Below, in pieces: positions 39,897 through 47,934 of a DNA stretch of 64,000 nt (position 1 is its first letter; every line of letters starts with the position of its first letter). Origin of the DNA: an uncultured Coriobacteriales bacterium (GTDB lineage: Bacteria > Actinomycetota > Coriobacteriia > Coriobacteriales > UMGS124); contig CABQHM010000012.1 of NCBI GenBank assembly GCA_902464015.1, positions 3,912 through 67,911 on the forward strand, written 5' to 3'. Made by a program: the position numbers and the translations under genes. The notes beneath the pieces were generated by a model. It had not been told where the DNA came from. It did no database searches and saw nothing but the letters and a program-made list of their open reading frames with translations.

Positions 39897-40809
39897 TCTT
39901 GGTTACTCCGTCCGCGAGGCGGGGTACCACTTCAAGCGCAACTTCGGTTCGAGCTTCGGCGCCGTCATCACTATCTTCCTGTCGCTGTTCATCATCGGCG
40001 TGTTCGCCATCGCCTCCATCATGGTGAACAACGTGGTGGGCGACGTCGAGAGCCGCATCACCATCCAGGCCTTCCTTGCCGACGACGCCGATCAGGCTGC
40101 CGTCGACTCGCTCGAGGCCCGCGTTGCCGGCTGGGAGGGTGTCGACAGCGTCACCTACAAGAACAAGGACGAGGCTCTCGCCGAGTATCGCCAGACCATG
40201 GTGTCGGCCAACGCCGCCGACGCGGTCGAGGCTCTCGACGGCCGCAACCCCATCCCTGCCTCGCTCGTCATCAAGCTGACCGACGCCTCCATGGCCGAGT
40301 CCGTCGCCAACCAGATCGTGAGTGACGACCTGTTCTTGACGGTGTGTGACGCCAAGGACACGCCTACCGCATCGGTGCAGTACGGCGCCGAGACGGTCGA
40401 GAAGCTGCTGTCGCTTACGAACAGCATCCGCGTCGTGGCCGCTGCCCTGGTTATCCTGCTCGTCTTCGTGGCCTTTGTGTTCATCAACAACACGATTCGC
40501 CTGTCGATCATGGCGCGCTCCGACGAGATCGGCATCATGCGCCTCGTGGGTGCCTCGAACAGCTTCATCCGCGGGCCGTTCCTCATGGAGGGTATCATCC
40601 AGGCCCTCATGGGCTTCGTCGTGAGCCTGGGCGTGCTCGAGGTCTTCCATCGCCTTGTGGTGCCCCAGCTCGTGACATCGCTCAAGTTCCTGAACTTCAA
40701 CATTCCTGAGATCACCTATCTGTGGGTGTACCTCATGCTTCTTGTCCTGGCCGTCGTCATCGGTGTCGTGGGCTCCCTCATCGCCATGAACCGTTACCTC
40801 AAGGTGTAA
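39883..40809 (+). CDS. ftsX: cell division protein FtsX
   Basis: 308-residue membrane partner of FtsE. A cytoplasmic N terminus (GYSVREAGYHFKRNF) is followed by a first membrane helix (about 22-50) and an extracellular domain with DDADQAAVDSLEARVAGWEGV and SYKNKDEA-like TYKNKDEALAEY. Three more helices follow, typical of the FtsX/MacB permease fold (NTIRLSIMARSDEIGIMRLVGAS cytoplasmic loop). GGGAGG about 11 bases upstream lies inside ftsE, and the overlap implies coupling. The rnr gene starts immediately after the stop. Confidence 0.95.
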   Translation: MVPFNLGYSVREAGYHFKRNFGSSFGAVITIFLSLFIIGVFAIASIMVNNVVGDVESRITIQAFLADDADQAAVDSLEARVAGWEGVDSVTYKNKDEALAEYRQTMVSANAADAVEALDGRNPIPASLVIKLTDASMAESVANQIVSDDLFLTVCDAKDTPTASVQYGAETVEKLLSLTNSIRVVAAALVILLVFVAFVFINNTIRLSIMARSDEIGIMRLVGASNSFIRGPFLMEGIIQALMGFVVSLGVLEVFHRLVVPQLVTSLKFLNFNIPEITYLWVYLMLLVLAVVIGVVGSLIAMNRYLKV

Positions 40810-42807
40810 GTGGCCGCCCAGAAGAAGCGTTCCCATCACGGACCGACTCGCCGCCGTCCCCGCAGCCCCCTTGCTGGCTATCTCAACGTCAGCATGAGGG
40901 GCTCGGGGACGGTTCATACTCAGGAAGGCGACTTCCACATTCCCGGTCGTTTCGTGGCTGAGGCCATGAATGGCGACCGGGTTTTTGTTCGTCGTATGCC
41001 TGGGCTGCACGACGGCATGCCCGTCGGAGCCGTTGCCGGGGTGGTTGAGCGCGCACACACGACATTTGCCGCCACGCTCGTGGATGACGGGCACCTGCGC
41101 GTGCTCGTGCCTCTTGACGAGCGCCTTTCCCATGACTTCATCGTCGAGGCGGCCGACCGTACGCCGCAGATCCTGGGCTGCTCCGATGGCGACTTGGTGA
41201 GCGCCCGCATCCTTGTCTATCCCACCCGCAACGCTGCCGGCGTCGCCACGGTGGAGAGGCGCATCGAGAACGACTCAGCTTCGCAGGTTGCTATCGAGGC
41301 CATCATCGCCTCGCACGACTTGCAGACGTTGTTCGACCCCGAAGTGCTCGAGGAAGCCGCCTCGCTCGCGCTCGACGTAGACCGCGCGTTGAGCGAGCCG
41401 GGCAGGCACGATATCCGCGAACGCTTCGTGGTGACCGTCGACCCCGATGACGCGCGCGACTTTGACGACGCGGTGTCGCTCGAAGCCTTGCCCGAGGGCG
41501 GGTGGATGCTCGGCGTGCACATCGCCGACGTGAGCGCCTATGTGGCGCAAGACGGCCCCATCGACATGGCAGCGTGCGTCCGCACCACAAGCGTTTACCT
41601 TGCTGATCGTGTCATCCCAATGCTTCCCGAGGAACTGAGCTGCGACTTGTGCTCACTTGTTCCCAGCCAGGATCGCCTTGCTATGACGGTTGACATGCAC
41701 GTGAACGCCCAGGGCCTCGTGCAACAGGTGCAGGTCTACCCGAGCGTCATTCGCTCGAAGGGTCGTTTTACCTACCGCGAGGTCGATGCGATTCTCGAAG
41801 GGGCAGCGCCCGACGGTACCGCGCATCCCGATTGTGCGGGCGTTGACCTGGCTGCCTTCTTTGGTGGGCTCGACCGTGTTAGCACCCTTCGCCAGGGTCT
41901 TCGTCGCGAGCGCGGCGCCATTGAGTTCGTCTCGAGCGAGGCAAAGGTCCGTCTCGACGAGCAGGGCCTGCCCATTGGCGTTGACGTGCGTCGCTCGACG
42001 CGTGCCACGAGCCTGGTGGAGGAGGCTATGCTTGCGGCCAACGAGGCCGTGGCCCGCCGTTTGGTGGCCACGGAGCTGCCGTGCCCCTTCCGCGTGCACG
42101 AGGCGCCCGACCACGACAGCATGGCCGGGCTTGTGGGCCTGCTTGACGAGCTTGGCTGCCTCAAGCCCCAGGACAAGCCCGGTCTCATCTCGTGCGACTC
42201 TCACGCCGTGCAGGCGGTGCTCGACGAGGTTGCCGGCAAGCCCGAAGAGGAGCTTTTGAGTTCGCTTCTGCTGCGCGCCATGAAGCGCGCGACCTATGAG
42301 CCTGAAAACCTTGGTCACTATGGCCTGGGAGCGCCTGCGTACTGCCATTTCACGAGCCCTATCAGGCGCTATCCCGACCTCATGGTGCACCGCATCCTGA
42401 AGCAGGTGCTTGCGGGGTCCGTGAAGTCACGCATGCGCCGTGAGCTTGCCTACCTCATGCCCGGCGTGTGCGCCCAGTCCTCAAAGATGGAGCGCGTGGC
42501 TGCCGAGTGTGCCTCGCTGAGTCAGCAGGTGAAGATTGCCGAGTACATGGAGAGCTTCATCGGCCAGACGTTCGAAGGCGTCATCGTGTCGGTGCAGCCG
42601 TTCGGCCTGTTCATCCGCATCGGCCTCACACAGGCCCAAGGTTTGCTCCACACACGTGACCTGGGTGGCGAGTGGATCTATGACGAGACGCGCTACGAGC
42701 TTGTGAGCCGCGAGAGCGAGGACGTGTTCCGACTGGGCCAGACGGTCGAGGTGCGCGTGCGCTCATGCGACGTCTTCCGCGGCCGTGTCGTCTTTGCGCT
42801 GCCGTAG
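40810..42807 (+). CDS. rnr: ribonuclease R
   Basis: 665 residues; 3'-5' processive exoribonuclease. An N-terminal cold-shock-like OB region (about 15-130) is followed by the RNB catalytic domain with VDPDDARDFDDAVS (D211-D220, metal ligands) and HIADVSAYV. Further on are FTSPIRRYPDLMVHR and a C-terminal S1 domain (GQTFEGVIVSVQPFGLFIRI). The start is GTG 40810, directly abutting the ftsX stop. RNase R degrades messages released by tmRNA, and smpB and ssrA lie just downstream, so the arrangement is functional. It is shorter than E. coli RNase R, lacking the long C-terminal basic tail. Confidence 0.94.
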   Translation: MAAQKKRSHHGPTRRRPRSPLAGYLNVSMRGSGTVHTQEGDFHIPGRFVAEAMNGDRVFVRRMPGLHDGMPVGAVAGVVERAHTTFAATLVDDGHLRVLVPLDERLSHDFIVEAADRTPQILGCSDGDLVSARILVYPTRNAAGVATVERRIENDSASQVAIEAIIASHDLQTLFDPEVLEEAASLALDVDRALSEPGRHDIRERFVVTVDPDDARDFDDAVSLEALPEGGWMLGVHIADVSAYVAQDGPIDMAACVRTTSVYLADRVIPMLPEELSCDLCSLVPSQDRLAMTVDMHVNAQGLVQQVQVYPSVIRSKGRFTYREVDAILEGAAPDGTAHPDCAGVDLAAFFGGLDRVSTLRQGLRRERGAIEFVSSEAKVRLDEQGLPIGVDVRRSTRATSLVEEAMLAANEAVARRLVATELPCPFRVHEAPDHDSMAGLVGLLDELGCLKPQDKPGLISCDSHAVQAVLDEVAGKPEEELLSSLLLRAMKRATYEPENLGHYGLGAPAYCHFTSPIRRYPDLMVHRILKQVLAGSVKSRMRRELAYLMPGVCAQSSKMERVAAECASLSQQVKIAEYMESFIGQTFEGVIVSVQPFGLFIRIGLTQAQGLLHTRDLGGEWIYDETRYELVSRESEDVFRLGQTVEVRVRSCDVFRGRVVFALP

Positions 42808-42901
42808 GAGTTGTGCGTGACATACACGCTGCAGGTGAATGTGCTAGGGTATCCGTGCCGTATGGCACGAGTTGTCTGTTATGAGAAAGGGGAGGGTCGC
42901 C

Positions 42902-43729
42902 GTGGCGCCCGACGTCCTTGAAAAGCTTCAGAGCATCGAAAGCTACCTGGCATGTGGCCAGACTGCCGAGGCGCGCCCCCTTTTGGAGGCCCTCCTTGCC
43001 CAGGTAGAGCTGTATATCGACGAGGTGTGCGTGACGAGCGACACCCGTCAGTATTTCTCGTTCTCCTCGCAGTTTGAAAAGCTCGCCTATCAGCGCGTGG
43101 AGAAGGACCCCCGCGAGCTTGTTGTTGTGGAGGCCCCCTTCGACCGCGTCTATGCCGACTATGCCTTCTGCCTGCTGGCTCTCAACGATCCTGAGGCCGC
43201 TGCCGAGGCACTCAAGAAGGCCGTGCGCTGGAACCCGATGGACTGCGCGCACAGGCTCGACCTCGCTGCCGTGCTCAACACCCTGGGCGACGACGAGGAG
43301 TTCCTGCGTCTGTCGTACTCTGTCTTTGAGCGTGCGAGCTCTTCGGCCCACCTCGTGCGCGCCTACCTCAACTTCTCGCAGGCCTTTGAGTCTGCCCAGG
43401 AGTGGGAGACGGCTGCGGCTTGCGCCAAGTGTGCCTGGCGTCTCAATGCGACCGACCCGCGCGTCGTTGAGGCATGCGACCGCCTGGCCGACGAGCACCA
43501 GTGCGACCCGCGCAAGCAGGAAGATGAGCTCACCCAGAGCCTGCTCGATGCGCAGGGCCTGCCCGACGGCGCCAACGTCGAGATCGTTATCTGCGCCCTT
43601 CTGCTGAGCGACATCTACATGGAGCAGGGCAACGAGGACGAGGCCGAGCAGCTCACCTGGGTCGCCATCGACCTGGTGGGCCAGGAAACCACGCGCGCGC
43701 TCAAGCAGCTCGTGCGCGAGCAGGCCTAA
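42902..43729 (+). CDS. TPR-like helical protein between rnr and smpB
   Basis: 275 residues; not assigned to a named family. All-helical composition with TPR-like spacing in FCLLALNDPEAAAEALKKAVRWNP, AVLNTLGDDEEFLRLSYSVFERA, and LLSDIYMEQGNEDEAEQLTWVAID. There is no signal peptide or membrane helix, so it is cytoplasmic. GTG 42902 has GGAGG six bases upstream. It sits 94 bases after rnr and 9 before smpB in the same orientation. A role in RNA decay or ribosome rescue is suggested by position only. Confidence 0.8.
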   Translation: MAPDVLEKLQSIESYLACGQTAEARPLLEALLAQVELYIDEVCVTSDTRQYFSFSSQFEKLAYQRVEKDPRELVVVEAPFDRVYADYAFCLLALNDPEAAAEALKKAVRWNPMDCAHRLDLAAVLNTLGDDEEFLRLSYSVFERASSSAHLVRAYLNFSQAFESAQEWETAAACAKCAWRLNATDPRVVEACDRLADEHQCDPRKQEDELTQSLLDAQGLPDGANVEIVICALLLSDIYMEQGNEDEAEQLTWVAIDLVGQETTRALKQLVREQA

Positions 43730-43738
43730 GGGGGTCCC

Positions 43739-44233
43739 ATGCAGCCTAAGTCGTCATTCCAGCAGGGCAAGCGCCGCGAGCCCAAGGAGATTGCAAAGAA
43801 CCGCACCGCGGCGCACGAGTACTTCATCGACGAGACGTTTGAGGCGGGCCTGGTGCTCACGGGCACCGAGGTGCGCAGCCTGCGCGAGCGCAACTGCCAA
43901 ATCACTGACGCCTTCGTGCTCATCAGGGGCGGCGAGGCATGGCTCCACGGTGTGCACATCCTGCCCTTCTCCAACGGCAGCATCTTCAACGGCATCCCCG
44001 ACCGTAAGCGCAAGCTGTTGCTGCATAAGAAGGAGATTCACTATCTGGCCTCCAAGGTACAGCAGCAGGGTTGCGCACTTGTCGCCACGCGCATGTACTT
44101 CGACGAGAACAACCGCGTGAAGATTCAGATTGGTCTGGCCCGCGGCAAGAAGATGTATGACAAGCGGGCCGACATGGCCAAGCGGGATATGGACCGGGAA
44201 ATCCAGAGGGCGTTGAAGGAGAGAGGACGCTAA
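43739..44233 (+). CDS. smpB: SsrA-binding protein SmpB
   Basis: 164 residues; binds tmRNA and places it in the A site of stalled ribosomes. NRTAAHEYFIDETFEAGLVLTG, TEVRSLRERNCQITDAFV, EAWLHGVHILPFSNGS and the basic C-terminal RGKKMYDKRADMAKRDMDREI are the SmpB core and tail. The N-terminal ten residues are a short polar extension. ATG 43739 lies 9 bases after the TPR gene. The tmRNA gene is about 1.25 kb downstream beyond the patatin gene on the opposite strand. Confidence 0.96.
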   Translation: MQPKSSFQQGKRREPKEIAKNRTAAHEYFIDETFEAGLVLTGTEVRSLRERNCQITDAFVLIRGGEAWLHGVHILPFSNGSIFNGIPDRKRKLLLHKKEIHYLASKVQQQGCALVATRMYFDENNRVKIQIGLARGKKMYDKRADMAKRDMDREIQRALKERGR

Positions 44234-44322
44234 CTGAGGCACGCCATCTGCGGCGTTGCTTTGACCCTCGTGTACCATCAGTACACGTCGGGCCAAAGCG
44301 CCTAGCAGCTGTCGCACCTCAG
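44234..44322. repeat. palindromic intergenic element after smpB
   Basis: CTGAGG (44234-44239) and CCTCAG (44317-44322) bound an imperfect hairpin. Inner arms GCTTTGACC/GGCCAAAGC lead to the apex GTGTACCATCAGTACAC (44270-44286). The apex pattern GTACNNNCAGTAC is shared with the element after hsp20 (54391-54403), which suggests a common family. No T run follows. Confidence 0.65.
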
Positions 44323-44410
44323 TGCGTTTGAAGTGGCTTGGGCCCCTGACCGGGCGAAATCGTACGGATGCTTATGCGGCTGCCGTCGCCCACTCTTTCA
44401 TCGTGCAAGA

Positions 44411-44436
44411 AAAAAGGGCCCTTGCGGGCCCTTTTT
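44411..44436. terminator. bidirectional terminator between smpB and the patatin gene
   Basis: AAAAAGGGCCC (44411-44421) and GGGCCCTTTTT (44426-44436) are perfectly complementary with a TTGC loop. The minus-strand patatin stop codon (44437-44435) lies inside the stem. Confidence 0.92.
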
Positions 44437-45292
44437 AGTCGGTGAGGAACTTCTCCAGCTCATCCCAGCGCTCGATGGCGGCGGAGCGGCCCTGGAGGTA
44501 GAGGTCGAGGAGCTTTGCGCCGTCGTGCTCCATGTTCGCCACCGACACGGGACGTGCCGGGGCGAGTACGAAAGCGTTGCCGGCCTCTTCTTGCTCCCAA
44601 ATGTACTCGCGCTGGGCGTTGTAGCGCTCGGGCCTTGTCTCGATGGCTTCCAGGTAGTAGGGGAAGTCGCCGTAGAGCTTCTTGGCGGCAGGCAGCAGGG
44701 GTACCGAATGCTTCTTGTAGGAGCGTTCCTGCGTGAGTACGACCACTGCCTTGCCATTGCCGGGCTCGGCGAGCGCGCGCTTGAGCGGTACTGAGTCGGT
44801 CGTGCCGCCGTCGAGCAGAAGCCGCCCGTCGATGTCGACCATGCGCGACACTACGGGCAGGCTTGCCGAGGCGCGCACGTAGTCGAGCTTCTCGGGCAGG
44901 CTGGTAATCTCGATGTAATCGGGCTGGCCGAACGTGACGTCGCTCACCACGGCATAGAGGCGCGTGGGGTTGGCGTCGAAGGTCTCGTAGTCAAAGGGGT
45001 CGAGGTCGTTTTGCACCTCGTTGTAGAGGAACGTGGTGCCCACGATGTTGCCGGTCTTGGCGAACTGGTAGGCGCTCATATAGCGCTTGTCGTCGCGAAA
45101 GGCCAGGTTGATGCGGCAGCTGCGACCGAGCTGACCTGCGAGGTAGTTTGTGGCCATGAGGGCGCCGGCAGACACGCCCCATGCCGTGGAGAAGCCCGCA
45201 AGGCCGCGCTCCATGAAGACGTCGAGCACGCCGGCGGTAAAGATGCCGCGGAAACCGCCGCCTTCAAGTACGAGCGCAATGTCGTTTCTCAT
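44435..45292 (-). CDS. patatin-like phospholipase
   Basis: 285 residues; predicted serine lipid acyl hydrolase. LVLEGGGFRGIFTAG gives the oxyanion loop, GVSAG (39-43) the nucleophile Ser41, and LLLDGGTTDSVP the catalytic Asp. These are the complete patatin dyad and loop. It has no signal peptide and is closest in layout to the cytosolic YjjU-type bacterial patatins. ATG 45292 has AGGAGG five bases upstream. Monocistronic. The terminator stem includes the stop codon. Confidence 0.9.
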   Translation of the reverse strand: MRNDIALVLEGGGFRGIFTAGVLDVFMERGLAGFSTAWGVSAGALMATNYLAGQLGRSCRINLAFRDDKRYMSAYQFAKTGNIVGTTFLYNEVQNDLDPFDYETFDANPTRLYAVVSDVTFGQPDYIEITSLPEKLDYVRASASLPVVSRMVDIDGRLLLDGGTTDSVPLKRALAEPGNGKAVVVLTQERSYKKHSVPLLPAAKKLYGDFPYYLEAIETRPERYNAQREYIWEQEEAGNAFVLAPARPVSVANMEHDGAKLLDLYLQGRSAAIERWDELEKFLTD

Positions 45293-45365
45293 GGTGCCTC
45301 CTTGTTGGCAGTGTAAGTCTGCCATGCAGTGTACCCCACATGTGGTGTGCGTCAACGTCTCGCGA

Positions 45366-45395
45366 TTGACAGCGAACACCTTTGGGGGGTAGTAT
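45366..45395 (+). promoter_or_regulatory. promoter of ssrA
   Basis: TTGACA (45366-45371) and TAGTAT (45390-45395) with an 18-base spacer. The start would be about 90 bases before the mature tmRNA 5' end, so a precursor leader would be trimmed by RNase P. Confidence 0.6.
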
Positions 45396-45490
45396 CTCCT
45401 TTCCACATGAGGCCGTATGCCCATGCGATGCGCGGGTCTCAAGCTTCGCGCGGTACTCTGACAAGGTGGAACGCTTCGCACCTCGCACAT

Positions 45491-45845
45491 GGGGGCGACT
45501 GGTTTCGACATGGTCATTCTGAGGGGGGCAGCAAGCCGAGGTCTCCTCACCTCGCAAAACAGGGGTACTTGTCAAAATAAATGACAATCGTTCTAGCTAC
45601 GCCCTCGCTGCTTAATTAGTCAGCGACGTCAATCCGGGGTTTATCCCCGACTCCGGTGCGACGCCATTTTAGGGGATTGCTCGTGGGATCGTAGTCTGTA
45701 TAGCCCACGCTAAGACTGAACGGACTGGACTCAAGGCTGCCTGACGCCGTGCGGCTGCGAGTCGAGACTTAAACGGAATCTGAGCTTGGAGATACCGCCC
45801 AGGGTTTGGCCATGGACCGGAGTTCGATTCTCCGCGCCTCCACCA
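45491..45845 (+). ncRNA. ssrA: transfer-messenger RNA (tmRNA)
   Basis: One-piece tmRNA. The tRNA-like ends are GGGGGCG (45491-45497) with CGCCTCC (45835-45841), GACTGGTTTCGAC after the 5' arm, and GGAGTTCGATTCTCC as T arm with encoded CCA. The tag frame runs AAT-GAC-AAT-CGT-TCT-AGC-TAC-GCC-CTC-GCT-GCT-TAA (45580-45615), so tagged proteins end NDNRSSYALAA, an ALAA degron. The resume codon is uncertain; GTC at 45571-45573 followed by AAA (45574) fits the usual position. Works with SmpB encoded upstream. Confidence 0.97.
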
Positions 45846-45856
45846 TCGTCTATAGC

Positions 45857-45890
45857 AAGGAGGGCGCCCCGTGCGGGACGCCCTCCTTTT
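45857..45890 (+). terminator. terminator of ssrA
   Basis: AAGGAGGGCGCCCC (45857-45870) pairs with GGGACGCCCTCCTT (45875-45888) with one mismatch and a GTGC loop, followed by TT and GTTTG. Confidence 0.88.
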
Positions 45891-45951
45891 GTTTGTCTAT
45901 GGCACAAAACTGCACAAAACCCTGTTCAGGCCGTATTTTAACCAGTCAGGC

Positions 45952-46716
45952 CTATGCCAGCTTCTTCCAGCCCACGCACTCGGCCTGGATGCGCAGCAGC
46001 TCCTGCAGACCGGGTTCGGCCAGGTCGAGCATGGCGTTGAGGCGCTCGCGGCTGAAGGGGGTGCGCTCGCCGGTGCCCTGAATCTCGATGAACTCGTGGC
46101 GGCCGGTGTAGGCCAGGTTCATGTCGATCTCGGCCTGGGAGTCCTCAGAGTAGTCGAGGTCGAGAAGGAGGCATCCCCCCACCATGCCCACCGACAAGGC
46201 CACAACCTGGTCGATCAGCGGGATGCGCGAGATCTTCTTGGCATCCACCATGGCGGCGAAGGCGTCGTAGAGAGCCACCCAGGCGCCGGTCACGGCCGCA
46301 GTACGCGTGCCGCCGTCGGCGTTGATGACGTCGCAGTCCACGGTTACGGTGTATTCGCCCAGGGCTTTCATGTCACACACGGTGCGCAGGCTGCGGCCGA
46401 TGAGGCGCTCGATCTCCATGGAGCGGCCCTTGCGCGCAGAGGTCTCGCGGCGCGAGCGCGTGGTGGTCGAGCAGGGGAGCATTGCGTACTCGGCGCTCAC
46501 CCAGCCCGCATGGGCATCCCTGCGCCACTTGGGCACGCCCTCCTCTATGGTGGCGCAGCAAATGAGCTTCGTGGCGCCGAACTCCACCTGGCAGGAGCCC
46601 GATGCGTGGGGCATCACGGCGCGCGTGAGGGTGACAGGGCGGATGCCGCCGTCGGGGCGGCCATAGCTGCGCTTGGCGGGGACGGCGGGCGTGGGATCCT
46701 TGAACATAACGGGCAT
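45952..46716 (-). CDS. rph: ribonuclease PH
   Basis: 254 residues; phosphorolytic 3' exonuclease that trims tRNA precursors. RSYGRPDGGIRPVTLTR, GSCQVEFGATKLICCATIEEGVPKW, AEYAMLPCSTTTRSRRE and VTVDCDVINADGGTRTAAVTGAWVAL are the RNase PH core, with phosphate-binding Arg and acidic metal ligands intact. AAAGGA lies 11-12 bases before ATG 46716; ATG 46707 is a nearer alternative. It is 74 bases after murI and probably cotranscribed. The rdgB gene that often follows rph is not here; tmRNA is. Confidence 0.95.
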   Translation of the reverse strand: MPVMFKDPTPAVPAKRSYGRPDGGIRPVTLTRAVMPHASGSCQVEFGATKLICCATIEEGVPKWRRDAHAGWVSAEYAMLPCSTTTRSRRETSARKGRSMEIERLIGRSLRTVCDMKALGEYTVTVDCDVINADGGTRTAAVTGAWVALYDAFAAMVDAKKISRIPLIDQVVALSVGMVGGCLLLDLDYSEDSQAEIDMNLAYTGRHEFIEIQGTGERTPFSRERLNAMLDLAEPGLQELLRIQAECVGWKKLA

Positions 46717-46790
46717 CTGTCTTGCGTTCCTTTCTCTGTGAGGGCAATGAGTGCGGGGATTGACCTCGACGAAGGTGTGGGCGGTTCCCT

Positions 46791-47777
46791 TTACGGTTCG
46801 TGCACGAGCTCTTCGAGTTCGGAAATGTCGATGTGCTCGATGCTTGTCAGGCCGCCGCCGAAGATGAACTTGCCTGCTGCGGCAAACGCGGTGATGTCGT
46901 CGCTCGTGGTGGCGAAACGGTGACGCACGCCGGCCTCGGGCCCCACCAGCTGGTTGCGCCTGGCCAGGGTCTCGGCTACTTCGCGCGCCGTCTCCTCGGC
47001 AGAGCTCACGATGTTGAGGTCGCGACCGAACGCCTCATGGATGGCGGGCGCCAACAGCGGGAAGTGTGTGCAGCCCAGCACGAGGGTGTCGATGTCGGAG
47101 CGCAGAAGCGGATCCAGGCCTGCGCGCACGGTGTCCAAGGCGTCAGGCGTGAGAAAGACGTCGCGGTCTTCCAGCCAATCCTGATGCAGGTGGTACCCCG
47201 TGGCGAGCTCCTTCTCCACGAGGGGCACGAAGCTGGGGGTTGCCAGCGAGTACACGTTGACGCCGGCGTCGAGTTGGTGGATGGCGCGTGCGTAGGCGTC
47301 GCTCTCGATGGTGAGGGGCGTGGCGATGACGCCGATCTGCCCGGTGACGCTGGCCTGGATGGCCGCCCGGGCCCCGGGCCCGATGACGCCGATCACAGGC
47401 ACGCCGAACGTGCGCTGCGCCAGGGGCAGGGCCGCGGCGGTGGCCGTGTTGCAAGCGATGACCATGAGCTTCACGTTTTGGGCAGTGAGCCAGGCGCCGA
47501 TCTGGCGCACGAAGGAGCGGATCTCCTTGGCCGGGCGCACGCCGTAAGGGCAGCGTTTTGTGTCCCCTACGTAGAGAATGGACTCGTGGGGCAGCAGCGT
47601 CTTGATGGCGCGCGCGACGGTGAGACCGCCCATACCCGAGTCGAAGATGCCGATAGGGGCGTCTTTGGCCGTGCCGCCTATGTGGCTGCGACCAGCCGCA
47701 ATGTGCAGGGAGTCCGTGATGCACCGCCTTTCTGAGGAGATGCCCGCACGTAATGGCGGGCGACTGCAACGTTTCAT
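46791..47777 (-). CDS. murI: glutamate racemase, start codon uncertain
   Basis: Supplies D-glutamate for peptidoglycan. The conserved protein begins APIGIFDSGMGGLTVARAI (active-site Asp and Ser), followed by YVGDTKRCPYGVR, VIACNTATAAALP (first catalytic Cys) and LVLGCTHFPLL (second Cys), all intact. The formal start given is ATG 47777, but this lies in a TACAAT sequence and has no ribosome site. GAAAGG at 47732-47727 on the minus strand is followed six bases on by ATC (47720), in frame. No ATG, GTG or TTG exists between 47777 and the conserved domain, so an AUC start is possible. A GTG at 47722 is out of frame. The reading frame itself is certain. Confidence 0.9.
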   Translation of the reverse strand: MKRCSRPPLRAGISSERRCITDSLHIAAGRSHIGGTAKDAPIGIFDSGMGGLTVARAIKTLLPHESILYVGDTKRCPYGVRPAKEIRSFVRQIGAWLTAQNVKLMVIACNTATAAALPLAQRTFGVPVIGVIGPGARAAIQASVTGQIGVIATPLTIESDAYARAIHQLDAGVNVYSLATPSFVPLVEKELATGYHLHQDWLEDRDVFLTPDALDTVRAGLDPLLRSDIDTLVLGCTHFPLLAPAIHEAFGRDLNIVSSAEETAREVAETLARRNQLVGPEAGVRHRFATTSDDITAFAAAGKFIFGGGLTSIEHIDISELEELVHEP

Positions 47778-47934
47778 TGTAGCCCAGGAGGGCCTCGAGG
47801 TCGCCCTCAGTCCTTGGGAGATTGGTTGTTGCTTTGCGAGCAAGGCATATATGGGGTGCGGGGCGGTCATATCATACTGTGCCTGTCTGTTCTGTTTGTT
47901 CTGTTTGTCTGCGTTCAACGAGGGCGTGAAACCA

